From Chloroflexi bacterium UBA6077 (lineage in GTDB: Bacteria; Chloroflexota; UBA6077): a stretch of DNA of 57,754 nt. The translations under genes and the position numbers were made by a program. Positions 23,987-32,700 of this stretch are shown piece after piece (position 1 is the stretch's first letter; every line of letters begins with the position of its first letter). The notes under the pieces are model-generated. The model saw only the letters and a program-made list of their open reading frames with translations, did not search any database and was not told the origin of the DNA. Where the stretch lies: contig DIXP01000029.1 of assembly GCA_002436065.1 (NCBI GenBank), forward strand, positions 1 through 57,754, in the 5' to 3' direction.

Positions 23987-25466
23987 GATCAAACTTGCGG
24001 TCTCCTACAGCTTCATCGTGCTGCTCTGCTTGCTGCTTGCGGGTTCGGCCTTCGTCTACCTCCTCCGGGACCACCAGAGGCAGATCAAGCTGAACCAGCT
24101 GTCGGACCTGGCCCAACCCATCGCTTGGCAGGTGCGAATGCTCGAGCGGGCGGGGGCCTCTCAGGAGCAGGTAGCACTCTTCCTGCGGGATCGCGCGTCC
24201 GAAATGGATGTCCGCATACTGCTGGTCGACCCCGCGGGCACCGTGGTTGAAGACACAGGGAACAGCCTGAAGGGCGACCAGATCACTGCTCCCGACCCCC
24301 ATCCCACACCCGAGCGAGTCAGCGGTCCCATTGCTGTCATCGTGGAGCAGGTGGGCCCTCAGAGCTTCGTCTTCATAGCCGCCCCCGACCGAGTGGCTCC
24401 TCCGGCGACGGACCGCTTCGCCGTCCGTGTTCCAGCCTACAGGGTGATGCTGGCGGTGCCGGAGCAAAGCTTGGGGGCAAGTTGGCTGGAGTTGGCCCCA
24501 AGCCTCTCCTTCGCGGCCCTGGTGTCGTTGGTCGTCTCTATGGGGGTCGCCTTCCTGCTCTCCCGCTCCATCTCCAGGCCCGTGACCGAGATCACCAGGG
24601 CATCCGAGGAGATGGCTCAGGGAAGATATGAGCAGTACATCGCGGCCCGGAGTCGAGACGAGGTTGGCAGGCTGGCCGAGGCTTTTAACCACATGGCTAG
24701 CCAGGTGAACAGCTCTCATCAGACCCTCAAGGACTTCCTGGCCAACGTCTCTCACGAACTGCGCACCCCATTGACCTCGGTACAGGGCTTCTCCCAGGCG
24801 ATGCTGGATGGCACCGTGAAGTCACCAGAGGAGTACGGAGAGGCCGCACAGATCATCAACGACGAGGCAGCCCGGATGCGCAGGATGGTGGAGGATCTGC
24901 TCCTTATATCGAAGATACAATCTGGACAACTGCCCATGGACCGCTCCCGTCTCGATCTGAGTGAGCTGCTGAAGGCATGTGTCAGGCGCACCATCCCCAA
25001 AGCCCAGAAACAGGACATCGCCCTGACACTCGAGGCTGAGCACCCCTTTGACATGCTGGGCGACGAAGGGCGATTGGAGGAGGTCTTCCAGAACCTGCTG
25101 GACAACGCCGTGGCCCACACGCCGAAGGGAGGAGAGATCACCGTACGGACCGAGCCCACTCCGACAAATCGCCCAGCGGCACATGGGCGGGGCAAGGACA
25201 TCAAGCGGCCAAGCCCCGGCGGCATCCAGGTGAAGTTACACAACACTGGATCCTTCATACCTCTGGAGGATCAACCCAGAGTCTTTGAGCGGTTCTACCA
25301 GGTGGACAAGTCACGAGCTCACAGTGGCGAGGGGATGGGGTTGGGGTTGGCCATTGCCCAGGAGATCGTCCACGCCCACGGCGGGACCATCTCAGTAGAG
25401 AGTAGCCCAGAAACCGGCACGACCTTCGTTGTGGCGTTCAGCTTTCAGCAGTCAGCCACCAGCTAG
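23970..25466 (+). CDS. Membrane sensor histidine kinase 2
   Basis: A 498-residue kinase starting at GTG 23970. Membrane helices at about residues 9-29 and 170-195 flank an extracytoplasmic sensor of about 140 residues that contains the stretch RDRASEMDVRILLVDPAGTV. HAMP and then the H-box NVSHELRTPLTSVQGF follow, then the ATPase domain with N-box NLLDNAVAHTP and G2 box GEGMGLGLAI. The G1 box reads HNTGSFIPLED, with Asn where Asp is usual and no second Gly, a variant seen in some kinases. About 25 polar residues are inserted before G1. It overlaps and presumably phosphorylates response regulator 2. Confidence 0.94.
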   Translation: MFHSLRIKLAVSYSFIVLLCLLLAGSAFVYLLRDHQRQIKLNQLSDLAQPIAWQVRMLERAGASQEQVALFLRDRASEMDVRILLVDPAGTVVEDTGNSLKGDQITAPDPHPTPERVSGPIAVIVEQVGPQSFVFIAAPDRVAPPATDRFAVRVPAYRVMLAVPEQSLGASWLELAPSLSFAALVSLVVSMGVAFLLSRSISRPVTEITRASEEMAQGRYEQYIAARSRDEVGRLAEAFNHMASQVNSSHQTLKDFLANVSHELRTPLTSVQGFSQAMLDGTVKSPEEYGEAAQIINDEAARMRRMVEDLLLISKIQSGQLPMDRSRLDLSELLKACVRRTIPKAQKQDIALTLEAEHPFDMLGDEGRLEEVFQNLLDNAVAHTPKGGEITVRTEPTPTNRPAAHGRGKDIKRPSPGGIQVKLHNTGSFIPLEDQPRVFERFYQVDKSRAHSGEGMGLGLAIAQEIVHAHGGTISVESSPETGTTFVVAFSFQQSATS

Positions 25467-25511
25467 GCCGCGATCTCCCTCTCCCTTTGAGATGGGAAGA
25501 TCGCGGCCTAG
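25463..25511 (+). terminator. Hairpin after the response regulator/kinase operon
   Basis: Perfect 14-bp arms at 25463-25476 and 25498-25511 flank a 21-nt loop. The first arm includes the kinase stop codon. A short T-stretch (25518-25520) lies downstream but belongs to the next operator. Probable transcript end, not a classic intrinsic terminator. Confidence 0.6.
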
Positions 25512-25517
25512 TCAAGA

Positions 25518-25561
25518 TTTAACACAGACCTAACACCTCTTTAACAGCGGGGTGCTAGCAT
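25518..25561 (+). promoter_or_regulatory. Three-repeat operator and promoter of the second htrA
   Basis: Plus-strand hexamers TTTAAC (25518-25523), CCTAAC (25529-25534) and TTTAAC (25540-25545) have exact 11-bp period. A weak upstream copy (CTAGTC, 25507-25512) may be the fourth. A -10 of TAGCAT (25556-25561) follows after 10 bp. It is the only clear member on the plus strand and has the most TTAACA-like repeats. Confidence 0.76.
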
Positions 25562-25622
25562 TTTGATTAGGAAGCCTGGCCTGTCAGGGCCAGTGCAAAA
25601 GCCCTATTCCATGGAGGTAACC

Positions 25623-26774
25623 ATGACTTCGATACTCAAGAACTTCGTGATCGTCCTACTCGCTATGTTGATGGGAGCGGCCACGGTGATCGGATACCTG
25701 CAGTACCAGCCGTTGACAGCCGCCGCCCCATTGGTGGCCGGCGTGGAAACCACGGTTGCCAGCAAGGCAAGCCTCTTTGATGAAGACACCGTGGTGTCAG
25801 TCTACGAGAAAGTCAGCCCGGCCGTGGTCTTCATTACCCGGAAGGGTGTGACTCAAGATCCTATCCTCGGACAAATGCCTGAGAGGGGATCTGGTTCGGG
25901 CGTCATAATCGACGACCAGGGCCACATCCTTACCAACAACCACGTGGTGGACGGGGCCGACAGCCTCGACGTTACCCTGGCCAACGGGGAGACCATCCCT
26001 GGGAAGCTGTTGGGGAATGACGCAGGGAACGATCTGGCAGTAGTTAAGATCGAGGTGGACAAGAACCAGTTGACCTATGCCCCACTCGGTGACTCCAGCA
26101 AGCTGAAGGTCGGCCAGTTGGCCATTGCGATAGGGAATCCCTTTGGACTGCAGAGGACGGTCACCGTGGGAGTGGTAAGCTCCCTGGGACGCAGCTTCGC
26201 ATCCGACAGCGGGCGTACGATCAGGGACATGGTCCAGACCGACGCGGCCATCAACCCCGGCAACTCGGGTGGACCGCTCCTGAACTCGAGCGGCGAGGTG
26301 ATCGGCATAAACACCGCCATCGAGAGCCCGGTTGGAGCTTCCGTGGGGATCGGTTTCGCCGTGCCCGTGAACACGGTTCAGCAGAGCCTTTCCACCATGC
26401 TCGCCGGCAAGTCGGTTTCCCACCCCTGGCTCGGCATCACGGGCGCCCAGGTGACCGCAGACCTGGCGAAGGAACTGGACATCCCGGTTGAGGGCGTCTA
26501 CGTTGTATCGGTGGTCCAGGATAGTCCAGCCGCGAAGGCAGGGGTGAATGGTGCCTTGCGTCGCTCCTCACAGATTCCCAGCGCGAACGTGGGCAAGGGT
26601 GGTGACGTGATCCTGGCCGTGGACGGCCGAAAGATCAGCAAGGTGGAGGAGATCTCCTCCTACCTGGATACCAAGCTATCCGGCGATACGGTGAAGCTTT
26701 CCATCCGCCGCAACGGCGCCGAGCAGGAGTTGACAGTCACTCTGGCCGACTGGCCGGATCAGGTCGAGCAATAG
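25623..26774 (+). CDS. Membrane-anchored HtrA/DegP serine protease
   Basis: A 383-residue extracytoplasmic quality-control protease. The start at 25623 has GGAGG with 5-nt spacing. An N-terminal signal anchor (residues 8-26) is followed by the trypsin-like domain with His107 (TNNHVV), Asp137 (GNDLAVV) and Ser215 (GNSGGP). One PDZ domain follows (from about 285), with the ligand-loop neighbourhood HPWLGITGAQVT. The protease and PDZ parts are closely similar to the receiver-fused HtrA at 11612-13180, including an insert before GGDVI. It lacks the receiver. Expression should depend on the operator at 25518-25561. Confidence 0.95.
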   Translation: MTSILKNFVIVLLAMLMGAATVIGYLQYQPLTAAAPLVAGVETTVASKASLFDEDTVVSVYEKVSPAVVFITRKGVTQDPILGQMPERGSGSGVIIDDQGHILTNNHVVDGADSLDVTLANGETIPGKLLGNDAGNDLAVVKIEVDKNQLTYAPLGDSSKLKVGQLAIAIGNPFGLQRTVTVGVVSSLGRSFASDSGRTIRDMVQTDAAINPGNSGGPLLNSSGEVIGINTAIESPVGASVGIGFAVPVNTVQQSLSTMLAGKSVSHPWLGITGAQVTADLAKELDIPVEGVYVVSVVQDSPAAKAGVNGALRRSSQIPSANVGKGGDVILAVDGRKISKVEEISSYLDTKLSGDTVKLSIRRNGAEQELTVTLADWPDQVEQ

Positions 26775-26796
26775 AGGCGAACCCACAGGCAAGCGT

Positions 26797-26826
26797 CCGC
26801 TGGAGCCAACATGTTGGCTCCAGCGG
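26797..26826. repeat. 30-bp perfect palindrome after the second htrA
   Basis: Positions 26797-26826 form an uninterrupted palindrome (13-bp arms around CATG). It lies between the protease and the secreted paralogue 3 gene. As RNA it would fold into a stem with a 4-nt loop. There is no T-run, so it may be a processing or attenuating hairpin between two cotranscribed genes, or a protein-binding site. Confidence 0.65.
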
Positions 26827-26866
26827 CGACACCATAGATAACCACTCTCGAAAGGAGCGGCTCACG

Positions 26867-27577
26867 ATGAGATTTCGGAAGACGGTAGCTCTTGGGGGGA
26901 TAGTAGTGGTAGTTGCCGGACTAATCCTTGCCAGCACTGCCCTGGCTCAGACCCCCACGCCAACACCCAACAAGGCATCCGGCAGTTACGCAAATACCTT
27001 CATGGACCGGTTGGCCGGTGCCCTCGGGGTGAGCCGCCAGAAGCTGGACGAGGGGCTTACCCAGGCCAGGAACGACACCCTGGACCAGGCTGTGAAGGAC
27101 GGCAAGCTGACGCGCGAACAGGCCGACAAGATAAAGGCGCGGCAGCCTCAGGGGTCCGCCCCCGGGATGAGGGGCATCCCCTTTGGACCGAAGGGTGGCG
27201 ACCGCAAAGGGGTGGTAGTCCTGTTCGGTAGCTCGATGCACGAGGTCATCGCGAAGGCGCTAGGGATGACCTCCGACGAGCTGACCAACCAACTTCGCTC
27301 CGGCAAGACCCTGAAGGAACTGGCTGAGGGCAAGGAGCAGGCGGTGAAGGATGCCATCCTGAAGGCCCAGAAGGAGCGGCTTGACCAGGCTGTAAAAAAT
27401 GGTAGACTCACGCAGGCTCAGGCGGATAGCGCCTACGAGCGCCTTCAGAAGGCGGATCCTCTGTCGATGATGGGCAGCGGCCCTTACGGAACTGGACATG
27501 GCCCTGGAATGGGCCCTATGGCACCGGGTAAGGGACCAATGTGGAAATCCGCGCCTCGCAAGACTGCTGCATCCTGA
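26867..27577 (+). CDS. Secreted helical repeat protein, paralogue 3 (DUF2680-like)
   Basis: A 236-residue exported protein with a signal peptide ending at TALAQTPT. It carries VKDGKLTREQADKIKAR and a second unit VKNGRLTQAQADSAYERL, joined by MHEVIAKALGMTSDELTNQL. Its tail is Gly/Pro/Met-rich. It is the most diverged of the three paralogues and the only one on the plus strand. The start at 26867 has AAAGGAG upstream. No operator of the local type lies directly before it, so it may be expressed by read-through from htrA. An intrinsic terminator follows at 27594-27622. Confidence 0.83.
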   Translation: MRFRKTVALGGIVVVVAGLILASTALAQTPTPTPNKASGSYANTFMDRLAGALGVSRQKLDEGLTQARNDTLDQAVKDGKLTREQADKIKARQPQGSAPGMRGIPFGPKGGDRKGVVVLFGSSMHEVIAKALGMTSDELTNQLRSGKTLKELAEGKEQAVKDAILKAQKERLDQAVKNGRLTQAQADSAYERLQKADPLSMMGSGPYGTGHGPGMGPMAPGKGPMWKSAPRKTAAS

Positions 27578-27593
27578 GTGCGACCCTGGCAAG

Positions 27594-27622
27594 AAGGGCG
27601 GGGCCAATGGCCCCGCCCTTTT
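27594..27622 (+). terminator. Intrinsic terminator after secreted paralogue 3
   Basis: Perfect 12-bp GC-rich arms (27594-27605 and 27609-27620) with a 3-nt loop end in four T (27619-27622), a good Rho-independent terminator on the plus strand. Confidence 0.88.
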
Positions 27623-27762
27623 CCCGTGCTTGCTTCTATCAATTGGTTGAGCGTCTGGCGATCCTTTGCGCGTTCTCCCCTGTCCCCAACCGTAGTCATC
27701 GACACTAGCCCAGACACACGGCAATTCGCATCACTCCAGATCTGGTTCGAAAGGAGTCTCCT

Positions 27763-29691
27763 GTGAGGCGGGTTCTCTTGGGCATCACGGCTCTGGTTGT
27801 CCTCTCGGGTGGCATCATCTTCTACATCAGCAGTAACACCGCAAACGCCGCGCCCGGAGCGCAGCAGAAACCTCAGCAACAGCCAACGGGGCAGGCAGCC
27901 CAGAAGGCGCCCGGAGCTCAGGGTGCGGGCAGGGTTGTGAGCGCCGTCCAGGCGACTCAAGGGGTGATCAGGTTGGTCTTCACCTACAACGGCACCATTC
28001 AACCCTGCATGCAGGTGAATCTGGCTCCGCGGTCCACCGGGCGCCTGGAGCAGGTGCTGGTAGACGTGGGCAGCGAAGTCAAGCAGGGGGACCCCATCGC
28101 CGTCCTGGAGAAGACCTCCCTTCAACTGGCCATCCAGACTGCGGAGGCCAACCTGAAGTCGGCTGAAGCTAGACTGGCAACGGTGACGGCTGGTGGCCGA
28201 GTCGAGGACGTCACCTCGGCGCATGCGGCCCTGGCCAGTGCCCAGGCCAGGTTGAACCAGCTGCAAAGCCCTTCACCCGCCGACCTGCAGAACGCGCAGA
28301 CTTCCCTCGACAAGGCCCGCTCTGACCTGGTCGCGGCCCAGGCCAGGCTCGAGACGGCGAAGCAGCCCTACCTTCAGACCGACTGGGCCAAGGCGCAGTC
28401 GGACGTGGAGTCCTATCAATCGGCTCTGAAATACGCAGAGGCAAAGCTGGCCCAGGTGAAGGCCGGCTCCACCCAAGCAGACATCCAGGCCCAACAAGCG
28501 GCGGTGGCCTCCGCGAAGTCCACCCTCACCAGCGCCGAGGACAAGTACGAGACGGCCAAGGGAGTCGATTCGAATGGGAACAGCACCCTCGCCGCTTCAG
28601 GCTTCACCAGTGTGTCAGCCGCTCTCCAGAACTACAATACCGCCAAGGCCAACTACGACGCGGCTCTCCAGAAGCTGAACCAGATGCTCGCTGGGCCCAC
28701 CGCTTCCGACCTGCAGTCCGCCCAGAAAGACTACGATGCCGCCCTGGCCAACTACAACAACGCCATGGTGAAGCTGGACCAGATGAAGCAGGGACCCACG
28801 ATCCAGGATCTTCAGGCGTATAAGACCACGGTGGAGAAAGCCGAGGCAGATCTGGCCTATGCAGAGAAGCGGCTTGCTCAGCTCACCTCGCCCACCGAGA
28901 ATGATGTCGCGGTCCTTCAGGCTACCGTAACCCAAGCCACGCAGGCCGTGGCCAAGGCCAGACAGCCCTACACGGCTCAGGACGTCCAGACCGCTCAGGC
29001 CTCGGTCGATGTAGCCACGGTCGCCCTCACCACGGCCAAGACCTCGCTGGAGGACGCAACCCTAGTGGCCCCCTTCAGCGGCATCATCACCGCGCGGAAC
29101 CTGTCTCCGGGTGCCGTGGTCTCCTCCTCGTCGCCAGTGGTGACCCTCGTCAGTTCTGACGTGGAAATCACGGTGAACATCGAGGAGTCCCGCCTCGCTC
29201 AGCTGAAGCCAGGTTTGGCCACTGCCATCATCACACCCGCCTATCCGGAGCAGAGCTTCCAGGGAAAGGTGGTTAGCATCGCACCCACAGCCGACACCAG
29301 AAGCCACACCTTCGCCATGAAGGTGATACCCGATCACACCGGTGGCAAGCTGAAGGCAGGGATGTACACAGAGATGAAGGTCACAGCCGAAGAGCGCGCG
29401 GGGGTCCTGATACCGCGAGACGCCGTGATCCAGCGAAATGGAAAGGACGTCGTGTTCGTCATCGTCGATGGCAAGGCTCAAATGCGAGAGGTGCTGCAGG
29501 GCCTGCCACAGGACGGGAATATTGAGATAGTCACAGGGATCAAGTCAGACGAGCAGGTGATCGTGGTGGGGAATAGCGGGCTCAGCGACGGAGACGCCGT
29601 TCGCACCACAGGCGGCCAGGGCGGGCAGCAGCCGGACGGGCAACAACAGCAGAGGCCACAGCAGGGCGCGCCCGCCAAGACCGGGCAGTAG
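27763..29691 (+). CDS. RND-type periplasmic adaptor with a long repeated coiled coil
   Basis: A 642-residue HlyD/AcrA-type adaptor, the partner of the RND pump encoded 10 nt downstream. GTG 27763 has AAAGGAG upstream. An N-terminal membrane helix and Gln/Ala linker lead to the first lipoyl half. A coiled coil of about 330 residues follows, built of 34-37-residue units such as LDQMKQGPTIQDLQA. It contains an insert with KYETAKGVDSNGNS nearly identical to that in the ABC adaptor at 6024-8270. The second lipoyl half begins at LVAPFSGIITA and beta-barrel and membrane-proximal domains follow. AcrA-like adaptors are near 400 residues, so the hairpin is greatly lengthened. The C-terminus is Gln/Gly-rich. 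Confidence 0.92.
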   Translation: MRRVLLGITALVVLSGGIIFYISSNTANAAPGAQQKPQQQPTGQAAQKAPGAQGAGRVVSAVQATQGVIRLVFTYNGTIQPCMQVNLAPRSTGRLEQVLVDVGSEVKQGDPIAVLEKTSLQLAIQTAEANLKSAEARLATVTAGGRVEDVTSAHAALASAQARLNQLQSPSPADLQNAQTSLDKARSDLVAAQARLETAKQPYLQTDWAKAQSDVESYQSALKYAEAKLAQVKAGSTQADIQAQQAAVASAKSTLTSAEDKYETAKGVDSNGNSTLAASGFTSVSAALQNYNTAKANYDAALQKLNQMLAGPTASDLQSAQKDYDAALANYNNAMVKLDQMKQGPTIQDLQAYKTTVEKAEADLAYAEKRLAQLTSPTENDVAVLQATVTQATQAVAKARQPYTAQDVQTAQASVDVATVALTTAKTSLEDATLVAPFSGIITARNLSPGAVVSSSSPVVTLVSSDVEITVNIEESRLAQLKPGLATAIITPAYPEQSFQGKVVSIAPTADTRSHTFAMKVIPDHTGGKLKAGMYTEMKVTAEERAGVLIPRDAVIQRNGKDVVFVIVDGKAQMREVLQGLPQDGNIEIVTGIKSDEQVIVVGNSGLSDGDAVRTTGGQGGQQPDGQQQQRPQQGAPAKTGQ

Positions 29692-29701
29692 GGAGGGAGC
29701 C

Positions 29702-32700
29702 GTGGGCCTTACACGCTTAGCCATCAATCGTCCCCTGGCGGTGCTCATGCTCATCCTGGGCATCGTCATCATGGGCATTGTCTCCTACAGCCTGCTAAGG
29801 GTCGACCGGATGCCCAACGTATCCGTGCCGTTCGTGTCGATCAACGTCAGCTACCCCGGCGCCTCTCCGGTGGATGTGGAAAACCAGATCCTCCGGGTTC
29901 TGGAGCAGACGGTGTCGGGCGTCTCCGGCATCGAGACCCTTGAATCCGATGCTTCCCAGGGACGTGGGAGTCTTCGGATCCAATTCGTCGAGGGATGGGA
30001 CGCCGACAAGGCCGCGATCGACATCGACCGGCGCGTCGCTGGCGTACGCTCTCGGTTGCCGGCCGACGCGGGCACGCCCACCGTCAACCGGATGGACCCC
30101 AACTCCATGCCGATCATGAACATATCGCTCACCGGAACCCTGCCCCAGGACGAGCTGTACACCCTGGCGGCCGAGAGGATTCAGCCTCGGCTGATGGCGG
30201 TGCCGGGGGTGGCCGACGTCTCGGTATCGGGCGGCCTGCAGAGAGAGGTCCGCATCAGGGTAGACTACACCAAACTGGAAGCGTACGGCGTCACCCTGAC
30301 CACGACACAGAACGCCATCAGCAGGGAAAACGTGGACTCCCCGGGAGGCACGTTCCAACAGGGTCGCACCACGCTCAACGTCAGGTCTGTCGGTCTCTTC
30401 CAGAGCGCCGACGACCTGGCCGATCTGGTGGTAACAACCACTACCAACGGGCCGGTTCGTCTGCGCGACGTCGCGACGATCACGGAGGCGTTCAAGGAAC
30501 GCACCAGCTTCCAGCGGCTCAACGGTGAGGAGAGCGTTGGCCTCAGCATAGCCAAAGCCGCCGAGGCCAACAGCCTGAAGGTGGTTGAGGACGTCAAGGC
30601 CACCATCGACAAGATCAACCCCACGCTGCCGGTGGGCCTCAAGCTGGTCATCAGCAACGACACTTCCCGCTTCACCAGGAACGCCCTCGAAGCTATCGAG
30701 AGGGACCTGGTGCTGGCCGTCTTCCTCTGCGGGACTGTCCTAATGCTGTTCCTGCACGCCTGGCGCAACACCCTCATCGTCATCCTGGCCATCCCGACCT
30801 CGTTGATATCTACCTTCCTGGTGATGTATCTCCTGAACTTCAGCCTCAACACCATCTCCATGATGGCTCTGGCCCTCACCATCGGGATCCTCGTTGACGA
30901 CTCTATAGTGGTACTGGAGAACATCCACCGGCATCTTCAGAAGGGCGATGCTCCGAGGGAAGCAGCTCTGAACGGCAGAAGCGAGATCGGTTTGGCCGCC
31001 ATGGCCATCACCTTCGTGGACATCGTGGTGTACCTACCGGTAGCCTTCATGTCCGGGATGATCGGTCGCATGTTCAGGGAGTACGGGCTTACCATCGCCG
31101 CGGCCACCCTCTTCTCCCTATTCGTCTCCTTCACCCTCACCCCAATGCTTGCCTCTCGGTGGCTGAAGAAGGATGAGGAGAACGGTGCGAACGGTGCGAG
31201 GGGCCACATCCTCTCCTGGTTCCCGAAGTGGTGGGAGCGCAACTACGAAAGGCTGGCTCAAGGATACGGACGCGTGCTGGGCTGGGCTCTCGGACACCGC
31301 CCCCTCATTCTCTTCGTGGCGGCGGCGGCCTTTGCCGTCAGCCTCTCCCTCATCCCGTTGAAGCTGTTGGGCGTCGAATACGCGCCACAAGAGGACGACA
31401 GCCAGATGAACGTCTCACTGAGCCTGCCGTCCGGCACCTCTCTGCAGGCTTACAATGCAGCGGCCACTCAACTGGAGGCTCAGCTATTCCAGCTACCCGA
31501 GGTCCAGAATATCTTCACAACCGTGCGAGGCGGGGGAGGAGGCGGTTTCGGCGGTGGGACCAGCATGACGGTCCAGTTGGCGGACAAGAGCGAGCGCCAG
31601 CGCTCCATCTGGGACATTCAGAACCAGATTCGTCGTATGGGGGCCACTATCCCCGACGCCACGGTGCGCTCCAACGTGCAGAGTTCCATGGGCGGTGGTG
31701 GCGGAGGTATGGGACTGCGCATCGACATCATGGGCGAAAACCTGGATACGCTGAAGGAGCTGGCTGCCCAGATCGAGCAGGTCGCAAAAACCGTCCCCGG
31801 TGTAGCCGAAGTCCGGAATCCCGATGTGGCGGGACAGCCCGAGATCAGGGTTAAGATGGACCACCGGAAGATGGCTGAACTGGGTGTTACCTCCCAGCAG
31901 GTATCCTCCACCCTTCGCAGCCTGCTCGCCGGCATCACTGCCGGACAACTGAGGCCCGAGGGCCGTAGTGAGATGGACATCACACTGATAGCCGGAGACA
32001 TCGATCGCTTGGACTTGGCACGGCTGGAATCGGTCCCTCTTGTCCCCTCGACGACCGGTGCGACAACTGCCGGCACTACGGGTACCACATCGACCTCCGC
32101 GCCCGCCGTGGTGCGGTTGGGACAGGTCGCCACACTGGAGATGGCCACAGGTCCGCTCTCCATCTCCCGCTCCAACCGTCAACGAGTGCTATCCATCAAC
32201 ACCACCGTGGACGGGAGAGCCCTGAGCGACGTTGCGGCGGACATGCGAAAGGCACTCGCGGATGTACCGATGCCCGTGGGATACAGCTATGTGCTGGGTG
32301 GGTCCGTGCGTCAGATGGATGCAGCAACCAGCGCCCTGTCATCGGCACTGATCCTATCCGTCATTCTGATCTACATGCTGCTGGTGGCCCTGTACGAATC
32401 CTGGCTCTACCCATTAGCCATCATGTTGGCGCTACCGGTGTCGCTGATTGGGGCCTTCGGCGGGTTGATTGTCACAGGCAACACCTTGAACCTCTTCTCC
32501 ATGATCGGCATGATCATGCTTATGGGCCTGGTAGCCAAAAACGCAATCCTGATCGTGGACTACACCAATACCCTGCGGGCTCGAGGCTACCAAAGGTTCG
32601 AGGCCCTAGTAGAGGCGGGCCGCACCCGTCTTCGCCCGATCCTGATGACCACCGCCACCATCGTGTGCGCCATGATCCCATTGGCCATGAAGTTGGAGTC

